In this document: positions 24,651 through 36,074 of the stretch, in pieces
Layout: every line of letters begins with the position of its first letter
Numbering within the stretch: position 1 is the first letter of the stretch
NCBI GenBank assembly: GCA_947561395.2
Contig: OX387186.1
Coordinates: forward strand, 43,481,220 to 43,545,219
Reading direction: 5' to 3'
From: Buxus sempervirens
Taxonomy: Eukaryota > Streptophyta > Magnoliopsida > Buxales > Buxaceae
DNA length: 64,000 nucleotides
Made by a program: the position numbers and the translations under genes
The notes under the pieces: generated by a model
Seen by the model: the letters and a program-made list of their open reading frames with translations, nothing else
What the model was told of the DNA's origin: nothing
Database searches by the model: none

Positions 24651-25415
24651 ACGAGCACAAACTCGACGGTAAACAAACTTTCTTCTCGCGCCGACCAAAC
24701 CAGTTGGCGCTAGGTAGGCGCCAACTCGGCGGATACAACCTCCAATTTTCAAGTCTCTATTATTTCAAAATCTCCATGACTGACTGAATTTTTAATGTCT
24801 GTAACAATTTTCCTAACCTCCTACTATTCCCAGAAGACGTTTAAACACGTTTCTAAATTATTCTAAACACATAAATATTCATCTCTAGAAATCCTTCTAA
24901 AACTCACGCTCGAACTGTATTTCTCCAAAAAACATATGCAACACGACTAACTCACTAATTAAAACCAAAACCCAGATTTAAAACGATGCTACTCACCTCT
25001 TGCACGCTTAAATCCCTGCAACAGCAACTACTCGAACCACCGCCGATCACAACAGTCGCTCGTAGGTTCGAAAGACACCCGGTTGATCCTCTGTTCGCAA
25101 GAGTTTGTTTTTCTTTTGAAACCCTTGATTATGAACACACAAATCGGCAAGAACTCTCACAGTTCTTCTTCTCTCCCAAAACCTAGATCAATAGCCGCAA
25201 TCGCCTTCAACCCAAAGTATGAGAGGTATTGCGAACCCTACAACTATTTTCCTTAAATATTATACTTACCATACTTACATTGCCGCTCGACGAATTTTGA
25301 AAACCTATGATTCCGTACATGCTCTCCCACCGAAATTTCCTACATACACACCGGTTATTAAGTTTATTCTTCCAATTAAATAATAAAAACACGTAAAAAA
25401 TATCGGGGTTTTACA

Positions 25416-25960
25416 ATTTTACCTAAGGTACACCCCTTTATATAGTCAAGGTACCCTCATTGTTTAACTAAAGTGCCCCCTATATAAGTAAGGTACCCCC
25501 ACTGTTTTACCTAAGGTACACTCCCTTATATAGCTAAGGTACCCCCCTTTATATAATTAAAGTACTTCCAATATACCTAGGGTACACCCTCCTTATATTA
25601 CTTAAAGGTACCCCCTCATATAACTAAGGTACACCCCTTCTATAGCTAAGTACCCCTCCTCAATATAACTACGGTACACTCCCTAAGCTTATCTAAAGTT
25701 TACCCCTTAGAATAACTAAAGTAAATCCCTTGAAATATCAAGGTACTTCCTCAAATAACTAAAGTACCCCCTCATATAACTAAGGTACCCCTTGTGTTAA
25801 CTAAGGTACACCTCCCAAGAATCCCTAAAATATACCTCTTGAAGTGGTTAAGGCAAACCCCTTGAAACACCAAGGTACCCCCACTTAACACTAAGGTACC
25901 CCCCACTTAATGTCAAGGTACCCCCTCAAATAACACTAAGGTACCCCCTGGTATGCTTTA
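25416..25960. repeat. GGTACC repeat array, part 3
   Basis: About 25 loosely conserved units with AAGGTACCCCC and TATATA(A)CTAAGGTAC motifs. The array ends about 70 bp before the LTR TATA box at 26032. Confidence 0.85.
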
Positions 25961-26031
25961 TGTACACCCTAAGGTTTTAGATGAATAAAAGCTTTGTTTA
26001 GGAGTAGATTTGAAAGACCAAAGCTTGGGCA

Positions 26032-26208
26032 TATAAAAGGATGCCCTAATTTCCATTCTAAGTGTTTTTGAGAACACTCCCTCTTGTTTTTGGACGTATA
26101 GAACAAGAGAGAAAGTTGTGGAAGCTTGCTTGAAAGCTTCAAGAAGAAGGAGAAGAAGGAGAAAGAAAGGAGAGCTTGAAGAGGAGTTGTGCATCTCCAT
26201 TAATAGGT
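26032..26208 (+). promoter_or_regulatory. LTR TATA box and 5' splice donor
   Basis: CATATAAAAGG (TATA at 26032-26038) is followed by a purine-rich leader and AATAG/GTAAGT (GT at 26207-26208), a near-consensus donor 170 bp downstream. Confidence 0.6.
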
Positions 26209-26525
26209 AAGTAGCAAACCCTTCCAAACAAAATATATTACCAAAATTCGTATTCTCTCTCTAGGATTTGATTTATTTGAAGAAATGATCTTACATGTTG
26301 GTTTTTGTTCCTAAAATTCATAGGTTTTGGTTGTATAACACTCTTGTTTTGTTTTCTATTAATTTTCCATGGATTTCCAACTCTATTGATCACATTTCAG
26401 ATTAGGGTTTGAGTTTGGTATTTTGAATGATAATTTATGTGTTGGATTTGTGTTCATGAGGATTTGGGTTGAATTCCTGTTTTGGAAGGTGTTTTAAGTA
26501 TGTTGGAATGATGTATGATCATTAG

Positions 26526-28885
26526 TGTAAAACCCCAATTTTTGTTAAGAATTTTTTTTATTTATTTTAAAAAAATTACGGGTACATATTAACTTAATTA
26601 GCTATGGGTATATGTAGGGTTTTCGAAGGGCGAACACACACGGAATCAAGGAATTTCAAAGGGTGTCGAGCAGAAATCTGCATATGGAAGGTATAAATGC
26701 TTAATGTAAATTAGGTTTTAGTTTTTGGAAATACTCGTATTACTCTCGCTCTCGTAACCGAAGAAGATTGGCGATTGCGGCTCTCAGTTGGCGATCTAGG
26801 GTTTCGTTGGGAAAAGAAGGGAACAGTGAGAGATCCGACTGGGTTTGTTGTGTTCGTGATCAAGGATTCAGAAGGTTTTCCTCTTGCGACAAGAGGATCA
26901 TTTGGGCGGCGATAGCAAACAGATGGACGGCTCGAAAGTTGGTGATCGGCCGGGGTTCAAGTAGTATTGTTTCTGGGATATAAGCGTGCAAGAGGTGAGT
27001 AGCATTGTTTTGAAACCTGGTTTTCGTATTATTCGTAGGTTTATTCTCGATGCATATGTTTTCTGGAAGGAGATAGTCATGTGTTTTCTGGACGGAGGTA
27101 GTCCGAGTGTGTTTTGTTTACAACTGAATGAGGATAAATAAAAAAATGTGTTGGAATAATTTCAAAACTAGTTTGAATGTGTTCTGGGGATATTAGGAGA
27201 CTATAGAAATTGTTACAGACCGAAAAAGTTCGGCCAGAGTTGTAGATCTAGAAATAACAGAGAGTCGAAAAACACAGTTACTATCCGCCCAGTTGGCGCT
27301 GACTGGCACCGACTTCAGGTAATGGGCGTAAGGTCAAATTTTCCGATCCGCCCAGCTTGCGCCTAGTTCGCGCTCAGCTCGCGCGAACTCAAAATGCACG
27401 CGCGCATTTCGAGCGAACCTCACGCTCACCTCGCGCCTAGCTCGCGCTCACTCGATGTTAAATAGGCGCATACTCGATTTTTGACCAACGACCTATCCGC
27501 CGACCTCGCGCCTAGCACAGGAGGTCAGCGCATGGTCCAATATCTTGCCAAAGTGCATGTTTGACTAAACCAAGCTGGGTTTTGATGATCTGAGGGTTCA
27601 AGCACTTAACCAATCACCTGTTTAGGACTTTAGAAACAATATTACCTATTCAATTACTATGGGAATATAAAGTGGAAATTCTGGAAATTATTAAAAGCTT
27701 CTAAGGTAAATTTTAGGCTATTTGTAGGTGATGTATTGGGTACCTAACACTAGGAGTTCCTATTTTAGTTTTCTCTTTGTTTTAAACACTGTACTTGGTT
27801 GAGAATTTATTAAATCCTGGTTTTACTTGTTGGCAAATTCTAAATGGATTGTAAAGATTTTCTTGGTGTGAGTAACTGAGTTTTATTTCCAAAGGGGCAT
27901 GTGTTATGAATTTGGGGAAATACTGAAAGTACTTGAGGTACCGTTCTGGTCCAGAGGGACATGTGGTGAACTGTGTTGAGTTATACATGTTGTGGCATGT
28001 ATTGTTTTATTTTGATGTCGAAATTGAGATTATACGATTATTTACTGTTTTGGTTTAGCTTGTCCTGGATCCATGCTTAAGCTTAATAATGTAATGTTAT
28101 TGTTGGTTGTTGAAATTCCATGGCCTTGTGTGTTGCCACAACCAGTGTAGAGCAGCCAGAAACCTTGAGTAGGCTTGGTTGTCAATGCCGAAACCCGGGG
28201 AGTATGCCGGCATTGGATGACGAAACCCTAAGTAGGCCGTCATTTCAGAGTTTCTGAAACCCTGAGTAGGCCGAAACTGTGTACATGGAGGTGTGGAGTG
28301 TCTACTTGGCATGTTTAATTTATCAACTTAACAATAGTCATGACATTGACCCAAATCGATGTGTTGCCATGTTGAATTGAAATGTGATTAGAAATGATCA
28401 ATTGGTTTTGGTTTTAAAACTTGGAAATTGTATTAATTGCTTAATCGTACGGGATGTTAATCGATGCATAATTTGAACTGTGGTTAACTATTTCTGCATG
28501 CATATGCTACTCGCTGAGATATTCGTATCTCACTCTGTCGTTTTGTTTGTTTTTTAGATATTCGTGGTGAGGTGACTATTGGGGTAGATCCGACTGAGAC
28601 TTATAGGGAGGAAGACTACTATTACCTTCCTTAGACTTGTAGGTTATTTTGATTTGAACTTTGAATAAATTGAATGATTGAGGTGTAATAAAGTCTATTG
28701 AGGTTGTACAACTTGAATCCTAGCTAAGTTTTGAATATTGAATTCTTAGATAAAGTTTGTTTGTGCACTCTGATATGTTTTAGTTAGATGATTATCCAGC
28801 GATCATAAATGATTAAAGATCCTTACCTAACACTCCGCGGGACGTGTTATATCTTTATTGAACAACACGGATCCGGAGCGTTACA
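26526..28885 (+). mobile_element. Solo LTR, 2.36 kb, TSD ATTAG
   Basis: It starts TGTAAAACCCCAATTTTTG and ends GGATCCGGAGCGTTACA, flanked by ATTAG (26521-26525 and 28886-28890). It is the same family as 21059-25415 in opposite orientation. TATAAAT is at 26692-26698 and the donor AGAG/GTGAGT at 26995. A CTCGCGCC-rich stretch lies at 27290-27530 and the constant-loop stem-loop row at 28152-28279. Confidence 0.88.
28152..28279. repeat. Constant-loop stem-loop row, second copy
   Basis: The reverse-complement counterpart of 21663-21788. Stems CAATGCCG/CGGCATTG and ATGACG/CGTCAT are unchanged, and the outer two are slightly altered (CAGCCAG with TTGGTTG, GTTTCTG with GAAACTG). The loops read AAACCCTGAGTAGGC with small changes. 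Confidence 0.85.
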
Positions 28886-29899
28886 ATTAGATTTGGTGTT
28901 GGAGAGGTTAAGAATGATTTGTATGTGCTTTGTGTTGAAAATAGCCACAAATTCTTCAAACCCCGACCTGGCGATTAATCCTGAGCCAAAACCCCAAAAG
29001 AATGAGTTTCTGTTAAGGGCAAGATTAGTCTTGCGATTAATCGCGAGCTTCAACGCGCGAACGTTGGCTGTGTTGTGGCCTGGATGCACGAACGTCCATT
29101 GCCTTTGCTCGCGAACGCGCGAACATCAACCCCAACGCCCAAACGTTGCCTTGTGTATTACCTTAACGCCTGAACGTTAGGGCTAATCGCCCCTGGGCGA
29201 TTAATCCAGGGGCTAATCGTGGACCCCTGTTTTGAGTGTTCTTCACCCTTTTTCTCCCCAACCCTTTTCCAAACAACCTAAGCCTCCTATACAGCATCCC
29301 TATTACATGAAAGACATTTAAGTAAATGTCTTGTATATTTATTGCTCCATTTACTTAAGTCTTTACATGTAAATAAGGTTTTACCCCCCATTTGAAACCA
29401 ATAAAAATACTCCCAAGGCCCAATTCCCAACCAATAAAAAGTCAACTTTCCAATTCATGCTTAAATTTCCCATTTTCCCGATTTTCCTAAAAGGCCACTT
29501 TTTGAGTTTGACACCCAAATGAGTGATTTAGAAGCCCAGAAAATTCTATAAGATTTTTTTCTCTCCAATAGACCACAACCAGAATTTGAGCCTGAAATTC
29601 CTTGTAGATTTGTCTAGAAAAATTATACACTGAAAAGTCAACATTTCTAACCAGACTTAGAATATTTTTTAGGTCCAAAACTTTTTTGTCTCAGAATCCA
29701 TTGATTTTTGGTATACTAACCTTATTAGAAATCCTAAGACTACCCCACTCCCTAAAAATTTATTTTGAGGATTTTCTGACGTTTGTTTTGATTAATTGGA
29801 TTGATAATAACAAAGTTGAAAAACTCATATGTGATTTGAAAAAGGCTTTTGGTTTATGGTTTGGCGGTGGATGGGAACTTCCACCTAGCATGTGTTATG

Positions 29900-30075
29900 A
29901 TTAGGCAGCGTTGAGATTACTCCACTTGGCCTTGGTTCATTGGGAAGCCTTGGTTCATCGGGCAATGTAGAGATTACTCCGCTTGGCCTTGGTTCATCAA
30001 GCAGCGTAGAGGTTACTCCGCTTGGCCTTGGTTCATTGGGCAACATAGAGATTACTCCGCTTGGCCTTGGTTTGA
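29900..30075 (+). repeat. Four to five copies of a 43-bp tandem repeat
   Basis: Units read like GAGATTACTCCGCTTGGCC, TTGGTTCAT, then a variable GGGCAAC/AAGCAGC and GTA. The repeat sits in the transcribed part of the chromovirus-like LTR. The proline-rich frame on the other strand (motif EPRPSGVIS) is a by-product, not a gene. Confidence 0.85.
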
Positions 30076-33006
30076 TCACTGGTTCTACTCATTGATTTGA
30101 ATGGTTGGGTGTGAGTTGTGAGTCTAGTCGATGTGTTGGTGTTGGCTTGTTAGTATTAATGTCCTTGTCCATCTGTCTTTGTTCTTCAATAGTGGTCATT
30201 AATCTAATTTAAAGACACACTAACCCACGAGTCCTACCATGACATGCTTGCAGTATTTGATTGTATTCATCGATTTGATTTCATGTGTTACCCGATTGAG
30301 ATATGTGACTTAGAATTACACTTTATATCTGATTGAGACATTTTGGTTTACATTTGGTACTTTATATTATAAATGTTATCATGATGTTATAAAACTGCAT
30401 AAACTATTTCTATCTATGCATGTTTGCTGCTTACTGGGACTTTAAGTCTCACGCGTGTTTTATTTTACCGGATTTGTTTTCAGATCCGCTTGGTGAGCCA
30501 CGTAGCGGGGAAGATATTATGGGTGAGCTTGAGTACAGGCCAGAGGACTGCTACCACTCATAGTAGGGTTCTCTTTATGGCGTAGTATTTTGTGTTGGGA
30601 AATTGTATATGGGATGTAGATATTATTTTTGGGCTTATAAACTTTGAGCATTTAGTTGCCTTAATTGTATTTTGTTCACACAGATATCATGTTTTGGAGA
30701 TTATAATACATGTGCTTATTTTGTTGGATGGAAATTGTATTCTAAGCTTCTTTAGCTTATGCACTCTGATGATTACGATGTAATTGCCCATGTTAATTAT
30801 GTCAATCAGGTTCTATTGGGCCCATAAGTAGGTCTCGGGTACGGGTTGGTGCCGTGATAGGGCAGACCCGGATCTGGGGCGCTACACCTAGGGTGTCCCT
30901 GTTATGGCTATCCAAGCATCCGACCCCTCTTTCATGGGATGAAGAGAAGAGGTGGCCCGGTAGTGTGAGACATGGGAAAAAATCACCGGAGTGATCGTCC
31001 CTCCGTCAACACACGGGCTCAACGCAAAAATTGGGAGAGTCGCCACCATTCATGATTTTGGAGTGAGAATGGACACCAAAGAGTTCAAAAATAGGCAAAA
31101 ATAGCCAAAAGACAAATTCTAGGATAAAAATAACCCTACTTGAAAAATCAAATCCAGAGATGGGTAAGGGGATTAGATTATGAACGGGGGAAGGTGTTAG
31201 GCACCCCCATTCATCCACACGAAGTGGTTGCCAAGTGTATGTTCATGCAAAAATAAAGTAAGAAAGCTTGCTAAAAATCATAGAAAACCTTGAAAAAGGA
31301 TTAATGTATGATATTTTCACATGAAGATCTAAATGGATTTTAGATCCTCTCTTATGTCAATATCATTTCTGGAGTATTTCAAAAGATGGAAATCAAAGTA
31401 GAGGTTGCATAAAACCAAGTTAAATCAAATTCGGAAAATTTGGTAAAAAGTATACCACTTGCCTTGAAATCATTCAAATCCAATTCTAAATTGACCCAAA
31501 CCAAATCCATTTGAAAGATTAGGGTAAATAAGAGTCTCACGCAAAATTTCACTTCATTCCAATGAAAAATCTAGGAGTTATGCTCCTTTGAAGTTGCTGT
31601 TGGGGATTTTTAAAAGTAGTAAGTGGGCAACTTTGGAAAATTGTCTAGAAAAATCCACTACATAGAAATCCGTGAAATTTGGTGTGATTGAAGTCTGTAT
31701 GGCCATCTTTCAACAGAAACTAGCCTCATACAAAAATCCCTTCGGATGTGCCTTGGGTGGTCTCCCGAACAGGCCCTGAAGATCACAGATTTACCCAGAA
31801 AAATGCAAATGAGCAGTTCTGAGTAAATCGGCTACCAATAATTCAAATGGAATCCAAAAATTATGAAACCAACTGGATTTGAAAATAGACTCATAAAGGA
31901 GTACCCAGAAATAAAAATCACTCGAATCGGACTTAAATCGAACACATGGCGGTCCGTCGAAGTGACAAGTTCTGTACTTGGACCTGAACTGTCCACTTAA
32001 CTTCGACAGAGAAGTGTCAAAAATCGGCTAGATAGAAATTCATGAAATTTGGTGGACATAAACTAGACAGCCTCACCTTTCCCATGGTTCTGGAATCGCC
32101 CCAAAATTCATCCGGATGATGAAGTTACGGACGTCCGAAGTAAGGGTACAGGTGCTGTCAAGCTAAGCCATTTTTGAGTAAAAACCAAATCCGAAAATTG
32201 ATAAAAAATGAAATTCGTGTAAGATGAACACAAATACTTTAAAATCATCCGAAAGGCATTCCCGAATTGATTGAGGCCATTTATTTGGGATTTATCACAA
32301 TAAATGCAATAAACCCCAAATATGAGCCTACCCCGCCAAAATAGTGATATGTGTGCAAAAGTGAAAAAAACCTAGCAAGATCCATACACATGCATATAGA
32401 TTCAACAAAATAGGTTCTAGCATAGCCTAGGGTTCCGTTCCATTATCGTTTCCCTCTGTTCTCTTTAAGATAATCAAGGGTACTTTGAATATGGAACGGT
32501 TTACAAACATTCAAAAGCCTTACGCTACATGGGTTCTAGCACTAGGGTCAATCCCCAGTCTCGTTTCTCCTAGATCCGCCTTCACGTTTTACGGCTAGGG
32601 GAGTCTTGAGATACTTTGAGCCAGGGAAGGATTTCCACACATACAAACAAGGCTTTACACTACAGAAAGGTAGAAGAAGAGATCTAGATCTAGGAATGTA
32701 AAGACTAAAAATAAAAAGAAAAGTTGAGGCTTACCTGAGTGCTGGAGGCGATTCCACAGCGGTTTCCTTCTTCTCTTGGAGTTCTTCTTTGCGAGAATTC
32801 AAAACAAGAGTTGTGTGCCTTTTGCTCAAGGAGGAGGCTCCTATTTATAGGAAAGGGCTAAGGTCATTGGTAGACACAACTTAATGTCTAGAACCCCTCC
32901 AACCTAAACCCTAAGGTTATTTCCGCGATTTCCCCTCATTTAATGAGGGACATGATGGTAAAAGTGAAAAGCTCTCGGAAAACCCTAATTTTGAGCAAAC
33001 TTAAGG

Positions 33007-33147
33007 TATCCGGTATATCAGACCGGATAACAAAGGGCCTTAAGGTATCCGGTACATGGTACCGGATACGCTAAGGCTCACACGTATCCGGTATGATTAT
33101 CCGGATACGGGAAGGGGTACTTGTATCCGGATACTCAATCCGGATAC
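33007..33147. repeat. Four palindromes with TATCCGG core near LTR start
   Basis: Inverted repeats: TATCCGGT/ACCGGATA; GTATCCGGTAC/GTACCGGATAC (11 bp perfect, 3-bp loop); GTATCCGG/CCGGATAC; GTATCCGGAT/ATCCGGATAC (10 bp perfect). They lie 90-230 bp inside the LTR and upstream of its TATA box (minus orientation). The same row occurs at 51200-51340. Confidence 0.93.
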
Positions 33148-33237
33148 AGGTAAAAGTTTATTTTCTTCAAATTCTGTGCTGGCTTTCCAGGAGATAATGA
33201 TTTTTGATGATTGTTTGTGCAATTTGGGGTGTCTACA

Positions 33238-33251
33238 ACTGCCCCTCTTTG
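33238..33251 (-). other. Polypurine tract of the Tat element
   Basis: Minus-strand AAAGAGGGGCAGT directly precedes the LTR start TGTAGACACC. This is the expected plus-strand primer site of an LTR retrotransposon and fixes the LTR boundary at 33237. Confidence 0.75.
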
Positions 33252-34039
33252 TGGGAGCTGCGAAGCAGTGAGCTGCAAAGAGTAGACAAGCCCAAATTGC
33301 ATTCCCTTGAGCATGATTTGCTCGGTTTAATTCAATTTCTGTAGAAAACCATTTCTGAGTGGAGATTTGCCAAAAAGCCCTCACTTTAAGGGGGCATCTC
33401 TCCAAGAGTTCTTAAACTCCACTGAGCCCTTTGTGGCTGTGAAGTGGATTTTAAGCCCAAAAATAGGATTTTTGAAAAACTGATTTTTTATCAAACCAAG
33501 TTGAAAATTGAGTGGATATCATCCTTTTGACCAGGCACATTTCCCAAAGTTGTCCCAAATTCCACAGAGCTCTCGTGGCTGTGAAGTGGATTTCAAGACA
33601 AAAATAGGATTTTTGAGAAAATAGTAAGATTTATAGCACAAGTTTTGCTCTTTCCTTTTCCTTCTCTTTTTTTTTTATTTTCTTCTCCTTTTCCTTTTCC
33701 TTTTCCAGGAGATAATGATTTGCTCGGTTCAATTCAATTTCTGTAGAAAACAACTTTTGAGTGGAGATTTGCCAAAAAGCCCTCACTTTAAGGGGGCATC
33801 TCTCCAAGAGTTCTTAAACTCCACTGAGCTCTCGTGGCTATGAAGTGGATTTTAAGCCCAAAAATAGGATTTTTTGAAAAATTGATTTTTTATCAAACCA
33901 AGTTAAAAATTGAGTGAATATCCTCCTTTTGACCAGGCACACTTCCCAAGGTTTTCCTAAATTCCACAGAGCTCTCGTGGCTGTGAGGTGGATTTCAAGA
34001 CAACAATAGTAAGAATTATAGCACAAGTTTGCTTTTTCT

Positions 34040-34222
34040 TTTCTTTTCTATTTTCTTCTTCTTTCTTTTTTTTTCTGCTTTTTTTCTCTTTTTTTTTTAT
34101 TCTTTTCTCTCTTTTTTTTTCTTCTCCTTTTTTCCTGTTTTTTTTCTCTATTTTTTCTATTTTTTTTCTTTTCCTTCTTTTTCTCTATTTTTCCATGTTT
34201 TTTTTTTTTTTTTTTTTTTACA
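34040..34222. repeat. T-rich tract
   Basis: About 180 bp of nearly pure T with C, ending in an unbroken run of more than 20 T. Phenylalanine-rich frames through it are artefacts of composition. It could serve as the pyrimidine tract for the splice acceptor at 34251-34252. Confidence 0.9.
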
Positions 34223-34252
34223 ATGTGCTGACATATCTCCCTTCCTTTGCAG

Positions 34253-35131
34253 CTTTGGCTACTTGATCATTTGAGCCAGATTGAAGAGATCAATCGACAC
34301 TTCTTCCCGAGTCTAAAAGTCCCCCTCTTGATGAGCAACAGGGGGTGCCCCGATATTCCAGGGGGCAAACAAGGCTGGTTCACTTTCTTGGGCTCGCTTC
34401 AAGATGACCAGGTGAGATGGCCTGGTACTTATCAGCCTAATGCGGAGACAGTGATTAGCTTCCGAGACCGCAACTTTCTGATTCTGGCTGGCCTGAGACA
34501 TGCAGTGCTTTATCTTTCTCTGCGGGTCCTTCGTCAGTTCCGAGCGACCCAGGGGATTATCCTCCCATGTGGATATGAGGATCGTCTTGGGCCTCTTTCT
34601 ATGAAGTTGAATGCCGTGTTGATGAAGGAGTGGTCCTATGTCCGCTTCATGCATGGTCCAGTCTTCTCAGAAGCCCATGTGAAGGATTATCTCTTCTGGA
34701 TCAAGGAGCAGATACAGACTCAGGCCCCAATACCCGAAGATCCTCCAGTAGTCTTGGCTCCCACCTATGAGGACATTCTAGAGTCTGAGCGGGCTTCTCA
34801 TAAGCGGCTTCAGCAGATATGGGTACGGGAGGCCCAGGAGCTCAGGATACAGGGTGCTTATCTGGAGAGGCAGCTTGAGGAGCAGATCTCACGCCGTATT
34901 GCCGTGGAAGAGAAACTGGAGGAGCAAAGGCAGGCCCGTTGCTTCGAGGTCCGTATGATCCGGCAGAAGTACCAGGATACTTTGGCCAGCCTTAGGAGTA
35001 TGCGGATCAAGCAGGCCCTTTCAGATGAGGTCATTTCCTTCTTGAGTGATCCTGCTGCAGAGGGGGCTTCAGGAGTCATTGCAGCTCAGGCAGCTCGGAT
35101 TCGGGAGCTTGAGGAGCGGCTAGGAGATTAG
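34253..35131 (+). CDS. Extra antisense reading frame of the Tat element (about 293 aa)
   Basis: It lies between integrase and the 3' LTR, antisense to gag-pol, where Tat-lineage elements are known to carry additional reading frames of unclear role. It is preceded by the long T-rich tract and CTTTGCAG, a good splice acceptor, so this is probably the last exon of a spliced transcript. I saw no convincing upstream exon. The first about 150 residues are globular (motifs EEINRHFFPSLKVPL, GWFTFLGSL, DRNFLILAGLRHAVLYLSLR) and recall the plant DUF7745-type family, from memory. Residues about 170-293 are strongly charged and predicted coiled coil (ERQLEEQISRRIAVEEKLEE, then IRELEERLGD at the end). Codon use looks genuinely coding. 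Function unknown. Confidence 0.7.
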   Translation, partial: LWLLDHLSQIEEINRHFFPSLKVPLLMSNRGCPDIPGGKQGWFTFLGSLQDDQVRWPGTYQPNAETVISFRDRNFLILAGLRHAVLYLSLRVLRQFRATQGIILPCGYEDRLGPLSMKLNAVLMKEWSYVRFMHGPVFSEAHVKDYLFWIKEQIQTQAPIPEDPPVVLAPTYEDILESERASHKRLQQIWVREAQELRIQGAYLERQLEEQISRRIAVEEKLEEQRQARCFEVRMIRQKYQDTLASLRSMRIKQALSDEVISFLSDPAAEGASGVIAAQAARIRELEERLGD

Positions 35132-35139
35132 CTTTATTT

Positions 35140-36074
35140 CCTGCACATTTTTCATACCTTTGTACAAAATTGAACTCCAATAGTGGAAATACAAAGGATT
35201 TAATTCAAAATAAAGTTTTTATATTATTGGCCTCAGAATGCTCAGATGCTTGTAAAAACAAAGGTTTTATGAAAAGTATTTGATTTCTCATCACTGGCCA
35301 AAGTATAATTTTTCCTTTTTATATTTTTTTTGTATTTTTTTTTTTTTTGAAATTTGGTCCATGAACTTAATCACCTATAATTAAAGGAATTAGAACCAGG
35401 TTAAATAATGAAAAGGGTAGTCCACAAAATACTGAGGGATCAGAACCGTCCATCTTAGGACCTTTAGAGTCATCCCCAACTGCCAAAACTGCCCCATTCT
35501 GCTCATGTCGATTTTGCTTAAGGCTCAGATCCCCATGATCAACTCAACCTCTGATTTTCTTTCATTTTTCTTATTTTTTTTCTTTTTGCCTTTTTGCCAA
35601 TATTGCCCCTAGCGCCAGTTACGGTTTTCACTAGGGCCGGCTTCTGAATTCCGTCATCACCCATCTTACTCTGATATTTAAATGAACAAGCTAAGATCAC
35701 CGAGGGCTTAAAAATAGGACGAAATAAAGGCTAGGCTCAGTTTATGAAAGAAAGGGTATTAAAGGCCCAAAAATTTTCAAGTGTGAAAATAGGTCAACCG
35801 GATTTACAGTCATGATAAATCTACCCATTTTTCCCCAAATTGCATTTTTTGCATTTTTTCACACTTGGCTTTCATTTGCCATTTCCATTGCTTTTCCTCT
35901 CTTTTTCTTTTTCTTTCCTCACTTTTGCCCCAATTGATTTTGCCCCAATTTGACTGTAAATCCGGTTTAGGTTGATCAAAGAAACGAACCGGCTCAACTT
36001 GGCTAGACTAGGGATTAAAATTTTTGAAGGAAATAAAGAAAAATGGCCTCGGATCATTTCCTAGAAATATTCAC
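35140..36074. other. Non-coding spacer of the Tat element
   Basis: AT-rich spacer between the antisense frame and the integrase end, with T-rich patches (35310-35350, 35560-35600). No supported gene. Confidence 0.7.

Larger units (their letters stand above)
21059..25415 (-). mobile_element. Solo LTR, 2.3 kb, TSD ATTTT, itself interrupted
   Basis: On the plus strand it starts TGTAACACCCTGGATCCGTG and ends ATCGGGGTTTTACA, flanked by ATTTT on both sides (21054-21058 and 25416-25420). It is in minus orientation and of the same family as 26526-28885. It carries the constant-loop stem-loop row (21663-21788), a GCGCGAG-rich stretch near 22480-22580 and 24630-24730, and the splice donor GAG/GTGAGT at about 24996 on the minus strand. 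A 2062-bp solo LTR is inserted at 22589. Confidence 0.88.
16465..30886 (+). mobile_element. Chromovirus-like LTR (about 4 kb) with four nested solo LTRs
   Basis: It starts TGTAAAACCCCGACTCAG and ends GATCTGGGGCGCTACA. CCTAG flanks both ends (16460-16464 and 30887-30891), a perfect 5-bp duplication over 14 kb. After subtracting nested insertions it is about 3.96 kb. It contains a GGTACC-rich repeat array, a TATA box (TATAAAA, 26032-26038), a strong splice donor at 26207, and a 43-bp repeat near its end. It appears solo. Its last 1.8 kb is present again at 47283-49079. Confidence 0.85.
29090..33237 (-). repeat. 4148-bp direct repeat, left copy
   Basis: It matches 47283-51430 at a constant offset of 18193 bp, so with no net indel. 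I noticed only two differences (near 31696 and 32154), both C here and T in the other copy. Its right edge is a true LTR start on the minus strand (TGTAGACACCCC) next to a purine tract. Its left edge lies inside the chromovirus-like LTR and is not an LTR end. It holds a Tat-type LTR promoter (TATA at 32849-32842, donor CTCAG/GTAAGC at 32734) and the end of the LTR at 16465-30886. No gene. Confidence 0.93.

Noticed and set aside
29885-30079. Repetitive frame with EPRPSGVIS motif (also at 48078-48272)
   Set aside because: By-product of the 43-bp repeat inside an LTR. Identical in both blocks only because the blocks are duplicates.
31040-31060. GGTGGCGACTC (minus) as Tat primer binding site
   Set aside because: The same box lies inside TSD-defined LTRs at about 24595 and 10260, so it more likely marks the 3' part of LTRs.
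33988-34274. Phenylalanine-rich plus-strand frames
   Set aside because: Translation of a T-rich tract in two frames; compositional artefact.
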